Positions 40,886 through 50,739 of a stretch of 60,779 bases of DNA are shown here, one piece after another. Source of the DNA: Acidobacteriaceae bacterium UBA1307 (lineage in GTDB: Bacteria > Acidobacteriota > Terriglobia > Terriglobales > Acidobacteriaceae); assembly GCA_002307235.1 (NCBI GenBank), contig DBTV01000002.1, forward strand, positions 1 to 60,779, read 5' to 3'. Made by a program: the position numbers and the translations under genes. Every line of letters begins with the position of its first letter. Positions within the stretch are counted from its first letter, which is position 1. Below the pieces are notes generated by a model, which saw only the letters and a list, made by a program, of their open reading frames with translations, was not told the DNA's origin and did not search any database.

Positions 40886-41662
40886 ATGCAGATTCCCGCG
40901 CGACTCAATCCCACCTTCAGCAAACCCAGCCCGGCCGAAAACGATCCGCTCGAAGAAGCGCGCCGGCGATTGATCGTTGCCCTCGACGTGCCTACGGCCA
41001 AGGAGGCGCTCGATCTCGTCAACCGCCTTGAGCGCACCTGTCGCTGGTTCAAGGTCGGCCTTGAGCTGTTCACCGCCGCCGGTCCCAGTGTCCTTGAGCC
41101 GATTCTCGCCCGCGGTCACTCGGTCTTTCTCGATCTCAAGTTTCACGACATTCCGAACACCGTCGCCGGAGCCGTTCGCTCGGCCGCCTCGCTCGGCGTC
41201 CAGATGATGACCCTGCACGCCTCGGGTGGCCCGGCCATGCTCGCCGCCGCGCACCAGGCTCTTGAGGGGCTGGAAGCGCCGCCGCAACTGCTCGCCGTGA
41301 CCGTGCTCACCAGCATGGACCAGACGCAGATCACCGCCGTCGGCCTGGACCGCACGCCCGCAGCGCAGGTCGAACTGCTGGCGAAGATGGGCCTCGGCGC
41401 AGGCATCAACGGCTTTGTCTGCTCACCGCAAGAGGTCGCGACGCTGCGCGCGCTCGCCGGTCCTGAGGCCGTGCTGGTGATCCCCGGCATCCGGCCAGCA
41501 GGAGCGACCGTGGGCGACCAGAAGCGCATCGCCACCCCCGCCGACGCTCTGCGCCAGGGTGCAAGCTATCTTGTTGTGGGGCGGCCCATTACGCAGGCCG
41601 CCGACCCGGCCGACGCCGCTGATGCCATCCAAAAAGAGATGGCCGAGGCCCTCGCCCAATAA
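40886..41662 (+). CDS. pyrF: Orotidine 5'-phosphate decarboxylase
   Basis: A 258-residue enzyme making UMP from OMP in the last step of pyrimidine synthesis. The catalytic array is D34 (IVALDVP), K56 (FKVGLE) and the D83-x-K85-x-x-D88 motif (LDLKFHDIPNT). The phosphate-binding loops are LTSMDQTQ and LVIPGIRPAG, then YLVVGRPIT. The first 27 residues are a poorly conserved extension. ATG 40886 is chosen because earlier starts would run through the repeat cluster. A TACCAT box lies 6 nt upstream (40874-40879) and no ribosome site is seen. Confidence 0.95.
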   Translation: MQIPARLNPTFSKPSPAENDPLEEARRRLIVALDVPTAKEALDLVNRLERTCRWFKVGLELFTAAGPSVLEPILARGHSVFLDLKFHDIPNTVAGAVRSAASLGVQMMTLHASGGPAMLAAAHQALEGLEAPPQLLAVTVLTSMDQTQITAVGLDRTPAAQVELLAKMGLGAGINGFVCSPQEVATLRALAGPEAVLVIPGIRPAGATVGDQKRIATPADALRQGASYLVVGRPITQAADPADAADAIQKEMAEALAQ

Positions 41663-41731
41663 TTTTTCTCGGGCCGTTCCCGCGCGATCACGCATTTTCC
41701 CCATTGCTGCAGAGGGAGAACTGGATGTCGA

Positions 41732-41757
41732 GGGTCTTTTTCTCAAGAAAAAGACCC
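41732..41757. terminator. Hairpin downstream of pyrF
   Basis: A perfect 11-bp stem, GGGTCTTTTTC / GAAAAAGACCC, with the loop TCAA, 70 nt after the pyrF stop. The stem itself is A/T-rich, so it may be a weak terminator. Confidence 0.45.
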
Positions 41758-41866
41758 CTTGCACGGGCCGCAACACTGCACGAGTATTGGAAAAACGCTC
41801 TAAAGATGAACAAAAAACGCGCGCGATAGCCTCTTGTTCCTGCACGAAAAAATTGACAGTAGAACA

Positions 41867-41897
41867 GAAAAAAGCCCGGCCAAAGCCGGGCTTTTTT
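41867..41897. terminator. Bidirectional terminator between pyrF and zinc-ribbon gene
   Basis: AGCCCGGC / GCCGGGCT with the loop CAAA is flanked by AAAAAA on the left and TTTTTT on the right. It serves the converging pyrF and minus-strand zinc-ribbon transcripts. Confidence 0.9.
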
Positions 41898-41918
41898 GAT
41901 GCGATCCACCGTGGAAAG

Positions 41919-42098
41919 CTAGAGCTTTTCGTAGAAATCGCAGGCCGAGCAGGAAATGTAGACGCCGCCGGGAACGCCGCGTTCGCGGTCCTTCACGCGC
42001 TTCACAATGCGCGTCGGCTTGCCACACTTCGGGCAGTCGGTCGACTTGGTCGTATCCATGACTTTCGCACGGTTTGCAATCTTCGCAATCTTTGCCAT
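41919..42098 (-). CDS. Small topoisomerase-type zinc-ribbon protein
   Basis: A 59-residue protein with a basic N-terminus (MAKIAKIANRAK). A single zinc ribbon, TDCPKCGKPTRIVKRVK…GGVYISCSACDFYEKL, resembles the C-terminal zinc fingers of type I topoisomerases. It has no other domain. It may bind single-stranded nucleic acid, but its role is unknown. ATG 42098 was chosen; upstream starts lack coding character. A bidirectional terminator lies 21 nt after the stop. Confidence 0.75.
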   Translation of the reverse strand: MAKIAKIANRAKVMDTTKSTDCPKCGKPTRIVKRVKDRERGVPGGVYISCSACDFYEKL

Positions 42099-42267
42099 AG
42101 GTCGGGTGTTTCTCCTTGATGGGATTGTCTCTGCACACGCGCCAGAGTGGCGCGGCTTCAACGGCGCGGTCGCCAGCTAAAATCATTGCGGCAACTCGCT
42201 TCTACCAGTGTACAGGAACTAGGAAGAAGCGACAAAAGGCTCGACTTGGAGCGTCATTGCCTGCTCT

Positions 42268-43269
42268 TCAACTTTGCTCGGGCGGATCGGTTGGCGTCGG
42301 CGCGGCGGCGGGCAGGATCTGAACGAGCGGCGCAGCGGCGGGCTCAGATGGAGCCGCGGCCTCATGCTGGGCACGGACAAGCGCATCGATGTCGACGGGG
42401 ATGCCGCCGGGCTCGATGACCAAGGGGTTGTAGCGGTCATTCAGTTCCGCCGTCAGACGGAAGACCAGCGGCAGGAAGCCGAGCAGTAGCAGAGCTACGA
42501 ACCAGCTCGATTCAAGACCGAAGGAGCCGCCGGTGAGCCAGAAGGAACCCATGGGGTTGCCCTGCACGACGGGCGAATGGGAGTTGAGGCCGTCGACAGC
42601 GAGGCCGAAGAGCAGGGCGCGGCTGGCCTTCCAGCCGAAGTTGATACCCCAGCTGACCCAGAGCGCGCGGGTGCGGACCACCGTTGCCGAAAGCGCGAGG
42701 CTGAAGAGCAGAGCGACCACAACCGTGGAACGTGCAGCGCCGGGCAACAGCGATTGCAGAATGGCGTAGAAGGCAGCGACGAGCAGAGAGGCACCGAGCG
42801 GGCCGACCGAGCGCGAGAGCCGCTGGAAGGCGTAACCGCGCAGGGCGATCTCTTCTCCGAGGGCCATGAGCGCAAAGAAGGCGACCTCGACGAGCAGCCA
42901 ACCCCACTGGGCCAAGCGCGGGGTGATGCTGACAGCGATGCCTCCGCTGAGGGCGAGGACGAGCACGCAGACCACCGCCAGAGCCCATCCGGCGGCCAGC
43001 CCAAGGGCCGACTCACGCAGCCAGCCGGCGCGGAGCGGGAAGCCGATGCCCTGCTCTCCTTCGCTTCTGCTCCAGAAGGAGAAGCAGGTAAAGCCAAGGG
43101 CGAGCAACAGGACGAAGAGCGCCTGCTCGACGAGGCCGGTCCATGGATCAAAGACCAGTCCGGCAGCGCCGTGCGTGGCCACGGCACGGGCCAGCAGGAT
43201 GTAGAAGATGGCAAGCAGAAACTGGAAGTAGGCGAGAAGGCGGCCGGCGGCCGAGACGGGCGTGCTCAT
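42268..43269 (-). CDS. CPBP-family intramembrane metalloprotease (CAAX-type)
   Basis: A 333-residue polytopic membrane protein of the Abi/CPBP family. The catalytic motif EExxxR is in ALGEEIALRGYAFQRL. The second motif region with a conserved His/Asn is replaced by VSWGINFGWKASRALLFG, so catalytic completeness is uncertain. About eight transmembrane helices are followed by a Pro/Ala-rich cytoplasmic tail (about 45 residues, AAAPSEPAAAPLV). In other bacteria these proteins process prenylated or bacteriocin-like peptides or control membrane stress. ATG 43269 is the start; a longer frame to 43689 overlaps accA in another phase. Confidence 0.82.
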   Translation of the reverse strand: MSTPVSAAGRLLAYFQFLLAIFYILLARAVATHGAAGLVFDPWTGLVEQALFVLLLALGFTCFSFWSRSEGEQGIGFPLRAGWLRESALGLAAGWALAVVCVLVLALSGGIAVSITPRLAQWGWLLVEVAFFALMALGEEIALRGYAFQRLSRSVGPLGASLLVAAFYAILQSLLPGAARSTVVVALLFSLALSATVVRTRALWVSWGINFGWKASRALLFGLAVDGLNSHSPVVQGNPMGSFWLTGGSFGLESSWFVALLLLGFLPLVFRLTAELNDRYNPLVIEPGGIPVDIDALVRAQHEAAAPSEPAAAPLVQILPAAAPTPTDPPEQS

Positions 43270-43343
43270 GCACACCTCCGGCGAAGAAGATCGAAGAAGA
43301 TCCGTGCACACGTGCTCTGCTTCACTGTAGCGACCTCGCTCAA

Positions 43344-43372
43344 GGCCCGGCGGCGGGGAAGCGCGCCGGGCC
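43344..43372. terminator. GC-rich hairpin after accA
   Basis: GGCCCGGC (43344-43351) pairs with GCCGGGCC (43365-43372), 6 nt after the accA stop codon on the minus strand. There is no U-tract, so this is only a possible terminator or end-stabilising hairpin. Confidence 0.4.
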
Positions 43373-43378
43373 GATGGC

Positions 43379-44215
<837 letters not shown>

Positions 44216-44373
44216 CGCATTGTTGGGCCGCCCACACGGGGCACAGGCCGCTGGAATTGATTTTAAGTGCATGGAGCGGCGGGGGCAAAGGGGATCTGCT
44301 CGCCGCCGAAAAAAAGGAGCGGGCCGAGGGCGTTTACAGACGCCGCAGAGGAAAGAAGGAGGCAACCGCGGAT

Positions 44374-44434
44374 CCTTCGACTCACCACCCCCAGGCTGAT
44401 GAAAACGCCTGGGGCCCCGTTCGCTCAGGATGAC
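44374..44434. repeat. Dispersed hairpin repeat, copy 2
   Basis: CCTTCGACTCACC is followed by the same 36-nt core as copy 1 at 15682-15717 (here 44388-44423; stem CCCCAGGC / GCCTGGGG, loop TGATGAAAAC) and then GCTCAGGATGAC. It lacks the 22-nt insert of copy 1. It ends 51 nt after the stop of the minus-strand GH13-like gene, a position like that of copy 1. Confidence 0.8.
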
Positions 44435-44485
44435 TCATCCATTATTTATCTATTGCTTACAGAGAAATCTCTCTGTAGACACGGC

Positions 44486-47400
44486 CTAGGGTTTGCGGCG
44501 GCCGTTTTTCTTCTTGTTTTTGGCTTTGGAGGTCGCGGGCTTGGCCTTGCCCCTTTGCTTTGAGGGCTTTGCGGCGGGGGCCGGAGCCACCTTCGTCTTT
44601 TGTGCGAGGGCTGATTTTTTTCGGGCCGTGACGCTTTTTTTCCTGGATTTTGCGGCTGGGCTGGGGGCCACGGGCGGGGCCAGCAGACGGTCAAGCCGGT
44701 ATCCGGCGGCCTCGGCGCGCTGAAGGGCCTCGGCGATGCGGCGAGAAAGCTGCGCGGGCTCGGCGGGGGTGAGCACGACGCTGGCGGCCAGCCGAAGCAG
44801 AGCGGGCAGCGCGAGCGCCCAGAGCAGGGACTCGTAGGACTCGCGGACGAGATAGGTGTGGCCCTCGGCCTCATGGACACCGGCCAGCCAGCGCAGATCG
44901 GGATCGTCCCAGAGCGCGGACGGGATCAGGCTGCCAGGGGCGGTGCTGTCGATGAGCAACAAAAGTTTGATGCGGGCGACGGCGCGCCATGCGGCATCGT
45001 CATCACTGCCGAGCGCGGCAAAGGCGCGGGCCAGCGGTTCACGGAAGCGGAAGGCATCGAAGAGGTCGCAGGCGACGAGCTCCGGGTGCTGCGCGTCGAT
45101 CGATTCGGCAAGCTCTTCAAAAACGCAGAGAGCAAGGATCGGCGCCCAGAGGCGCGCGTGCACGGAGCCTGCGCCGGGCAGCACACTGCGGGCAGCCGGG
45201 GACCAGGACGCGGAAAACTGGGCTTCGAGCAGGGGCAGGCGCAGGACGGCGTGGAGACGCTGGCGGAAGAGTGGCGCGAGCAGAAGGTGATTGGGGTCGG
45301 CGTCGGCGGCGCGGCCGGTGCGACGGGCATAGAGCGGCTGCACCAGCTTGAGCAGACGCAGACAGCGCGGCCACGCCTCGTCACAGAATGCGCGCACGCT
45401 GAAGGCATTTTTTTCCTGGTCCCGCGCCGCGGCTGCGCATCGAGCGAGTAGCGACGGATCAAGCAGGCCGCGCAGGGCATCGTGAACGGGCGCGAGTTCG
45501 AGCGTGGCAAGAGCGTCGTGGCGATGAGCGACGCCTTTGCCGGCGAGCTCGTCACAGAGCTTGTCCCAGGGCTCGGCCTCGGTCGGATAAAGCTCGCACC
45601 AGTCGAGAAAAACATAGCACTGGTAGGCATGCAGCGCGACGGTGAAGCCGTGATCGTAGAAATCGCTGGCGCGCAGCAGATATTCGAGGCCGGTGAGGGC
45701 GTCGCGATAAGAGAGAATCGCGGCGCGGTCGCCGGAGAGGCCGAGGCCCTCGGCAAGCCGCCGCTGGCGGAGCCCGCCATTGGCCTTGTCGGCGTAGGCG
45801 GCGGAGTGGTCAAGGGTGCCGCGCGTCTCGGCAAAGCGATTGTGATAGACGACGAGAGCGCGCTCGTCGCCCAGGCGATTCGAGTAGGCGAAGACATTTT
45901 CATCGACCGCGCCTGAGCCGGTGTAGAGATCGTAGAGCAGAAAATTCGCGCTTTCGGCAAACAGCGCCCGGCGCTCAAGCAGGGGCGCGATCTGGCGCAT
46001 GTGGCGATCGACGAGCGCGGGGTCTGCGTCCTCCTGCATGCGCGGCCAGCGGTATTCCATGCCGTACTTTTCGGTGAAGCCCTCGATCTGGCCGTGGCCG
46101 AACATGGGCAGGCCGGGGACGGTGGACATCATCACGGCAACGCCGAAGCACTTGTCGCCGGAGCCGAACTGGTCAATGGTCGTGCGCTCGTCGGGGTTCG
46201 ACATGAAGTTGACGTAACGCTTCATGATCTCGGGATCGAACTCGAGGGTCTTCTTGATGACCGTGCGATAGTTGGCGTTGTCCTCGTCGCGCAGCATGAC
46301 CATGAAGGCCGAGTTGTAGACGCGGTGCATGCCGAGGGTGCGGACAAAGTACCCTTCCATGAACCAGAAGGCCTCGGCGAGAAGCAGCGTGCCGGGCACC
46401 TCTTGGGCAACGCGGTCGACGACCTCGCGCCAGAACTCCTCGGGCATGGCACGATCAAAGGCCGCCTGGCTCATGCCGTATTCGGCACGCGAGGGGATGG
46501 CGCCCTCGGCACCGGGGCCGGGAAACCAGAGGCGATGGACGTGGCGCTTGGCGAGGGTCATGGCGGCATCGAAGCGGATGACCGGAAACAGGCGCGCGAC
46601 ATGGAGGATCGTCTGAATGATCTGCTCGCGAACGGCCGGGTTCAGGTAGTCGAGCTGCGCGGTGTCATTCCAGGGAAAACTGGTGCCATCGTTGCCGTGG
46701 TAGACGTAGCGGGTGTCGCCGGTGGCGCGGTCGATGCGGCGAAAGACGACGGCGGCATCGGTCTGGTCAAAATAATGATCCTCGATTTTGATCTCGACGC
46801 GCGCATCGGCCGAGAGATCCGGTCCGTTGAAGCTGTAGGTCGGGTACGGGCAATCGTAGCGCGAAAGAAACCACTCGGGGTGCTCGACGACCCAGGGCGA
46901 ATCGATGCCCATGTGGTTGGGCACCATGTCGCTGGCCAGACGGATGCCGTAGCGGAAGGCGCGGTCGCGCAGGCTCACGTAGGCAGGCTCGCCGCCGAGA
47001 TCATCGGCGATGCGGTAATCGAAGAGCGAGTAGGCGCTGGCGACGGCGTCCTTGTTGCCGCAAATTTGTTTGATGGTGCGCGAGGCGCGGCTGCGCTCCC
47101 AGATGCCGATGAGCCAAAGGGTATCGAGACCGCGCTCGGCCAGGGTCGCAAGCGCCTCGTCGGGAATCTCGTCGAGGTGATTGATGGCGCGGCCAAACTG
47201 GCGGCTCAGTTGCGCCAGCCACACGTAGGTGCTTTTGGCGATGAGCACGGCAGTCGGCATCCAGGCCTGATCGGGCGAGAACTTTTCGTACTCATGCGCC
47301 TCGGTAGCAAAGTCGGGAACCTCGGCGGTGGCGGTGAGTCCGCCGCCGTGTTTGCGCGGGCCATGCGCGGGATTTCCGGAGCCGGGCGGATGAAATTGCA

Positions 47401-48187
47401 GCCAGATGGCGACCTCTTCCTCATGAAGGATCGAGGCGGCGAGGTCAAGCAGTTCATCGAGCGCAGAGCCGAGCAACGGCCGCCAGAGAGTGCGCAGGCG
47501 CACGAGCTGATCGGCAAGCGAGACCACCCGGTGCGGCTTGTTGCCCACAGGCTGCGAGGGAGCCTCAAGCAGCTCGAGCAGCGTGACGGGCTTTGCGCCG
47601 GGGATCGCGATGCGGGGGCGCGTGGCAAAGTAGTCGGGCAACTGCGCGGTGACCACCCGATAGACCGTGCGCTCGGCAAGGCGCTTGTCCTCAAAGAGCT
47701 CGGCAAAGGGCTGAAAGGCCGCATTGCGGTTGGCCATCCAGAGCAGCAGCAGTTCCTCAAAGGCGGCGGCGCGATGCGGCATGTTGCCCGTCTGCCCGGC
47801 GAGCCATTGCCGTGGCGTCTCAAGGCCGCGAAGCACGCTTTGGCCGGGGAACTCTTCGACGAAGGCCAGCAGCAGCGCATTGAGTTTTTCGACGCCGACC
47901 TTTTGCCCGTACCAGTCGAGCGCAGCGGTGATCACGGCGGGGTCGACCTGTTCGCGATAGCGGGCCATGAGCGCGTGGCTGGCCTCGTCGATAAGGCCCA
48001 TGGCGTAAAGCTGGCCGGGGTGCACCGTGCGCTCGGGATGCTGCGCGGCCTCGCGGACCTGATTCATGCGGTACGCGAAGGCGCGGCAGGCGGCAAAGCT
48101 CGCAAAGACGACATTGCCGGTGGAGGAAAACAGCGTGTCGTTGAACTGGTAACGCTCACGGGCGCTGCGTGCGATGTGGAATTCCAT
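44486..48187 (-). CDS. Giant GH13-like alpha-amylase-family protein with histone-H1-like tail
   Basis: A 1233-residue protein. Residues about 1-290 are an uncharacterised helical domain. Residues about 300-760 form a GH13-like barrel: region I DMVPNHMG (420-427), region II RFDAAMTLAKRH with nucleophile D540, region III LLLAEAFWF with acid/base E605, and region IV MSNPDERTT with D666. The usual region-IV His is Pro665. A long helical C-terminal part and about 60 Lys/Ala/Pro-rich residues end the protein (KSRKKSVTARKKS, KNKKKNGRRKP). There is no signal peptide, so it is probably cytoplasmic and may act on an alpha-glucan. The start is uncertain: ATG 48187 is chosen, and 48274 and 48424 are also in frame. 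A TACAAT box at 48292-48297 suggests its own promoter. Confidence 0.75.
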   Translation of the reverse strand: MEFHIARSARERYQFNDTLFSSTGNVVFASFAACRAFAYRMNQVREAAQHPERTVHPGQLYAMGLIDEASHALMARYREQVDPAVITAALDWYGQKVGVEKLNALLLAFVEEFPGQSVLRGLETPRQWLAGQTGNMPHRAAAFEELLLLWMANRNAAFQPFAELFEDKRLAERTVYRVVTAQLPDYFATRPRIAIPGAKPVTLLELLEAPSQPVGNKPHRVVSLADQLVRLRTLWRPLLGSALDELLDLAASILHEEEVAIWLQFHPPGSGNPAHGPRKHGGGLTATAEVPDFATEAHEYEKFSPDQAWMPTAVLIAKSTYVWLAQLSRQFGRAINHLDEIPDEALATLAERGLDTLWLIGIWERSRASRTIKQICGNKDAVASAYSLFDYRIADDLGGEPAYVSLRDRAFRYGIRLASDMVPNHMGIDSPWVVEHPEWFLSRYDCPYPTYSFNGPDLSADARVEIKIEDHYFDQTDAAVVFRRIDRATGDTRYVYHGNDGTSFPWNDTAQLDYLNPAVREQIIQTILHVARLFPVIRFDAAMTLAKRHVHRLWFPGPGAEGAIPSRAEYGMSQAAFDRAMPEEFWREVVDRVAQEVPGTLLLAEAFWFMEGYFVRTLGMHRVYNSAFMVMLRDEDNANYRTVIKKTLEFDPEIMKRYVNFMSNPDERTTIDQFGSGDKCFGVAVMMSTVPGLPMFGHGQIEGFTEKYGMEYRWPRMQEDADPALVDRHMRQIAPLLERRALFAESANFLLYDLYTGSGAVDENVFAYSNRLGDERALVVYHNRFAETRGTLDHSAAYADKANGGLRQRRLAEGLGLSGDRAAILSYRDALTGLEYLLRASDFYDHGFTVALHAYQCYVFLDWCELYPTEAEPWDKLCDELAGKGVAHRHDALATLELAPVHDALRGLLDPSLLARCAAAARDQEKNAFSVRAFCDEAWPRCLRLLKLVQPLYARRTGRAADADPNHLLLAPLFRQRLHAVLRLPLLEAQFSASWSPAARSVLPGAGSVHARLWAPILALCVFEELAESIDAQHPELVACDLFDAFRFREPLARAFAALGSDDDAAWRAVARIKLLLLIDSTAPGSLIPSALWDDPDLRWLAGVHEAEGHTYLVRESYESLLWALALPALLRLAASVVLTPAEPAQLSRRIAEALQRAEAAGYRLDRLLAPPVAPSPAAKSRKKSVTARKKSALAQKTKVAPAPAAKPSKQRGKAKPATSKAKNKKKNGRRKP

Positions 48188-48291
48188 TCTCAAGCGACGG
48201 ACTCCTGTTCCCTGCCCTGCACCGATAAGAGCGCGCCCGCCTTTGAGCTCTGCTGGCGCGCCACCAAGCGACATGCGCTCTTGAAACTGTG

Positions 48292-48297
48292 ATTGTA
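48292..48297 (-). promoter_or_regulatory. TACAAT -10 box before the GH13-like gene
   Basis: TACAAT on the minus strand lies 17 nt before ATG 48274 and 104 nt before ATG 48187, inside the 246-nt gap after the SUMF1-sialidase gene. It argues against the longest start at 48424. Confidence 0.4.
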
Positions 48298-48433
48298 CCC
48301 CGAACGGGAGGCCGGTGCGCGGCGAGAAAACGGCGAACAGGTACGGTCGTTCCGCAATCGAGCGGGCGGAGGCTAAGACGGAAAGGCCGGCAGCCGCAAG
48401 CGCGACTACCGGCGTAGATGCCATCCTTCCGCG

Positions 48434-50722
48434 TTATTTGTTTTCGGACGAGCTCACGTCGACGAGCTTGTTCCCCTGCCAGTGCGAGAGGGCGATCTGC
48501 TTGCCCGCCGCGTCGTAGCGGGTCCAGCTCCAGGTGCCGTCGGGCGCGTAGTTTTTGGTCCACTGCTTTGTACCATCGGCGCGGTAGAGCGTCTCTTCTC
48601 CTACCTTGTTGCCGAGATGGAAGTTCGCCGTCCAGAGTTTTTTGCCGGAGGGCGCGAAGAAGCTCTGCGGGCCTTCAAGCAGAACGCGGCCGTCGTCGGC
48701 GATGCCGGTGGACCAGATCGCCTTGCGCTTGCCCGAGGGCCAGTTTTCCGTGTGATGGGTGAGCTTGGCGATCGCGGCTGGCGCGGGCGTGGCGGCGTCC
48801 GATTCCGAAAGTATCCACGCCTCGTTGAACTCGATCTCGTCATTGACGGTGTTCTTCGAGGTGACGATGTGGATGAGGCCGTTGGCCCCCTGCGTGGCGG
48901 TGACGTAGCCGACGGTGAGAATGTCGGCGGGCAGGCGCTTGAACTTCCAGCTTTTGCCGTCGTCGTCGGAGAGCGCGACATAAGCGCCATCCTTGTGAAT
49001 ATGCTTCTGGCGCTTCGGATTATCGTCGGCGACGAAGAACAGGCGGCCAGAGGCGAGACGAATCACGCTGGGCCGTTCGCCGCTCATGAGTTCGTCAAAG
49101 GGGAGCTTCGATTTGCGCCAGCTTTTGCCGCCATCCGTGCTGGTGGCGAGCGGCATCTTGCCTTCTATCTCGGAGTTCTTGCCGCCGAAGGAGAGGATGT
49201 CGCCGTTGTTCGCGACCACGATGGTGGAGTGGCGACCCGCGGTGCGACCGCCGGTGTCATACCAGGTTTTGCCCTCGTCCTTGCTGGCCCAGACGACGGA
49301 GACCGAACCGTTGCCATCGGCATCGCGGCCGGTGGAGTCGGTCGGCATCAGGATCGTGCCGTCTTTGGTGCGCACGGCGGAGTTGATGGGCTGCGAAACA
49401 TAGCGGCCAACGTGACCGACAAGGTTGGGAAACTCAATGGGCGACCAGCTCACGCCGTTGTCCTTCGAGGTGGTGAAGGCGAAGGGCGTGGCCCCGATCA
49501 GGCGCGGAAATCCGAAGAAGAGCCAGAGCTTGCCGTGGTCATTCCAGAAGACCGGCGCGGCGAGGGCCGCGTCCTTGAAGCTGGGCCAGGGCTCGGGCAG
49601 ATCCCAGGCGGTGGTGCCCGCGCGACGACGCATCACGAGAATGGTCTGATCGGGATCGTCCTCGAGATTCGGCGTGTTGTAGTAAGCGGCGACGAGGTCG
49701 CCATTGGCCAGTTCCTGAATCGCCGAGTTGTGATAATTAATGCCGATACCGGGCGCGATGCCCGCGGCCCACCCCTCCTTCGGCATGGACTTTCCGGCGA
49801 GATCCGGAAAGAGCTGATAGGTGCGGTAGTAGGGCTTGGCGGCATCAGGGCCGGCCTTTACATCAACGGCAGTCTGCTTGACGCCGGTGCGGAAGAACCA
49901 CTGCTCGGCGGGTGCAGGATGCGGCGCGGGAGCCGGTGCCTCAACGATGCGGAAGCCGATGTTCCCCTTCGCGGAGTGATAACTGGGCGCGATGCTGGCG
50001 CGATTGGCCGAACGCGCGAAGTAGGGTGCCATGGCCGGATAGACCGCCGAAGGATTGTCGTTGGCCGCACCCGACTTCTGCGCGCGCGCATCGAGTCCGC
50101 CGCCACGCACGACGCGCGCATCGCCTGTGGGCGGGCCCGTCGGATCAGTTTGCGCACCGGCGGCATACGGCGCGTACCAGTCGGCGACCCACTCGGGCGT
50201 GCCTGCTCCGATGACCAGCCCCCAGGGATTCGCCTCACCGGCAGCGGGCGGTCTATCGCCTGTAGAAAAAATCGCCGCATGACCGGCGCGCGCGGCGTAC
50301 TCCCACTCAGCCTCAGTGGGCAAGCGATAGTGCTTGCCGGTCTTTTTCGAAAGCCACTGGCAGTAAGCCACGGCCTGCGCATAACTCACACCGGCGGCAT
50401 AGGTCGCATAGGTCGCGACGGGCTTGTAACTCGGATCGAACTGCTGAAACTGCTCGGCGGTGACCAGGTGGCTGGCCATCTTGAAGCCGTGCGTGAGCGT
50501 GACCTTGTGCGCGGGGTATTCGTCGTAATCGCCGGAGGTAGAGCGCGTGGAATTGACGCTGAAACCGTTGACGACGGCGGCGGGAAGCGCGGTGCTCTCG
50601 GCTCCCATGAGGAAGGAACCGGCGGGAATCTGTTTGAGGTCGAATCCGCCGGGCGATTGCGCCACAAGCGTAGGGACAAAACCAGCGGCAATCAGAACAA
50701 CAAGAAAAAAATTGCGATGCAT
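48434..50722 (-). CDS. Exported fusion of SUMF1-like domain and sialidase-type beta-propeller
   Basis: A 762-residue exported protein with the signal peptide MHRNFFLVVLIAAGFVPTLVAQS. Residues about 25-265 form a SUMF1/FGE-like domain (IPAGSFLMGAES, YRLPTEAEWEYAARAG, TPEWVADWY, RVVRGGG, GNIGFRIVE). The FGE cysteine region reads RSANRAS, so the catalytic Cys is absent. Residues about 275-620 form a six-bladed BNR propeller with four Asp-boxes (TSKDNGVSW, ASKDEGKTW, STDGGKSW, LSDDDGKSW). The C-terminal about 90 residues contain repeated GTKQWTKNY-type short motifs. It may bind or cleave an acidic glycan. ATG 50722 has GAGGAG 7 nt upstream; ATG 50737 was rejected. It starts 17 nt after the preceding glycosidase. 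Confidence 0.82.
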   Translation of the reverse strand: MHRNFFLVVLIAAGFVPTLVAQSPGGFDLKQIPAGSFLMGAESTALPAAVVNGFSVNSTRSTSGDYDEYPAHKVTLTHGFKMASHLVTAEQFQQFDPSYKPVATYATYAAGVSYAQAVAYCQWLSKKTGKHYRLPTEAEWEYAARAGHAAIFSTGDRPPAAGEANPWGLVIGAGTPEWVADWYAPYAAGAQTDPTGPPTGDARVVRGGGLDARAQKSGAANDNPSAVYPAMAPYFARSANRASIAPSYHSAKGNIGFRIVEAPAPAPHPAPAEQWFFRTGVKQTAVDVKAGPDAAKPYYRTYQLFPDLAGKSMPKEGWAAGIAPGIGINYHNSAIQELANGDLVAAYYNTPNLEDDPDQTILVMRRRAGTTAWDLPEPWPSFKDAALAAPVFWNDHGKLWLFFGFPRLIGATPFAFTTSKDNGVSWSPIEFPNLVGHVGRYVSQPINSAVRTKDGTILMPTDSTGRDADGNGSVSVVWASKDEGKTWYDTGGRTAGRHSTIVVANNGDILSFGGKNSEIEGKMPLATSTDGGKSWRKSKLPFDELMSGERPSVIRLASGRLFFVADDNPKRQKHIHKDGAYVALSDDDGKSWKFKRLPADILTVGYVTATQGANGLIHIVTSKNTVNDEIEFNEAWILSESDAATPAPAAIAKLTHHTENWPSGKRKAIWSTGIADDGRVLLEGPQSFFAPSGKKLWTANFHLGNKVGEETLYRADGTKQWTKNYAPDGTWSWTRYDAAGKQIALSHWQGNKLVDVSSSENK

Positions 50723-50739
50723 CGAACAACTCCTCATGT

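Noticed and set aside
46001..48292. 763-codon open frame antisense to the GH13-like gene
   Set aside because: Its Gly/Ala/Val-rich composition mirrors the sense codons and no motif is seen. The GH13 regions I-IV are on the minus strand.
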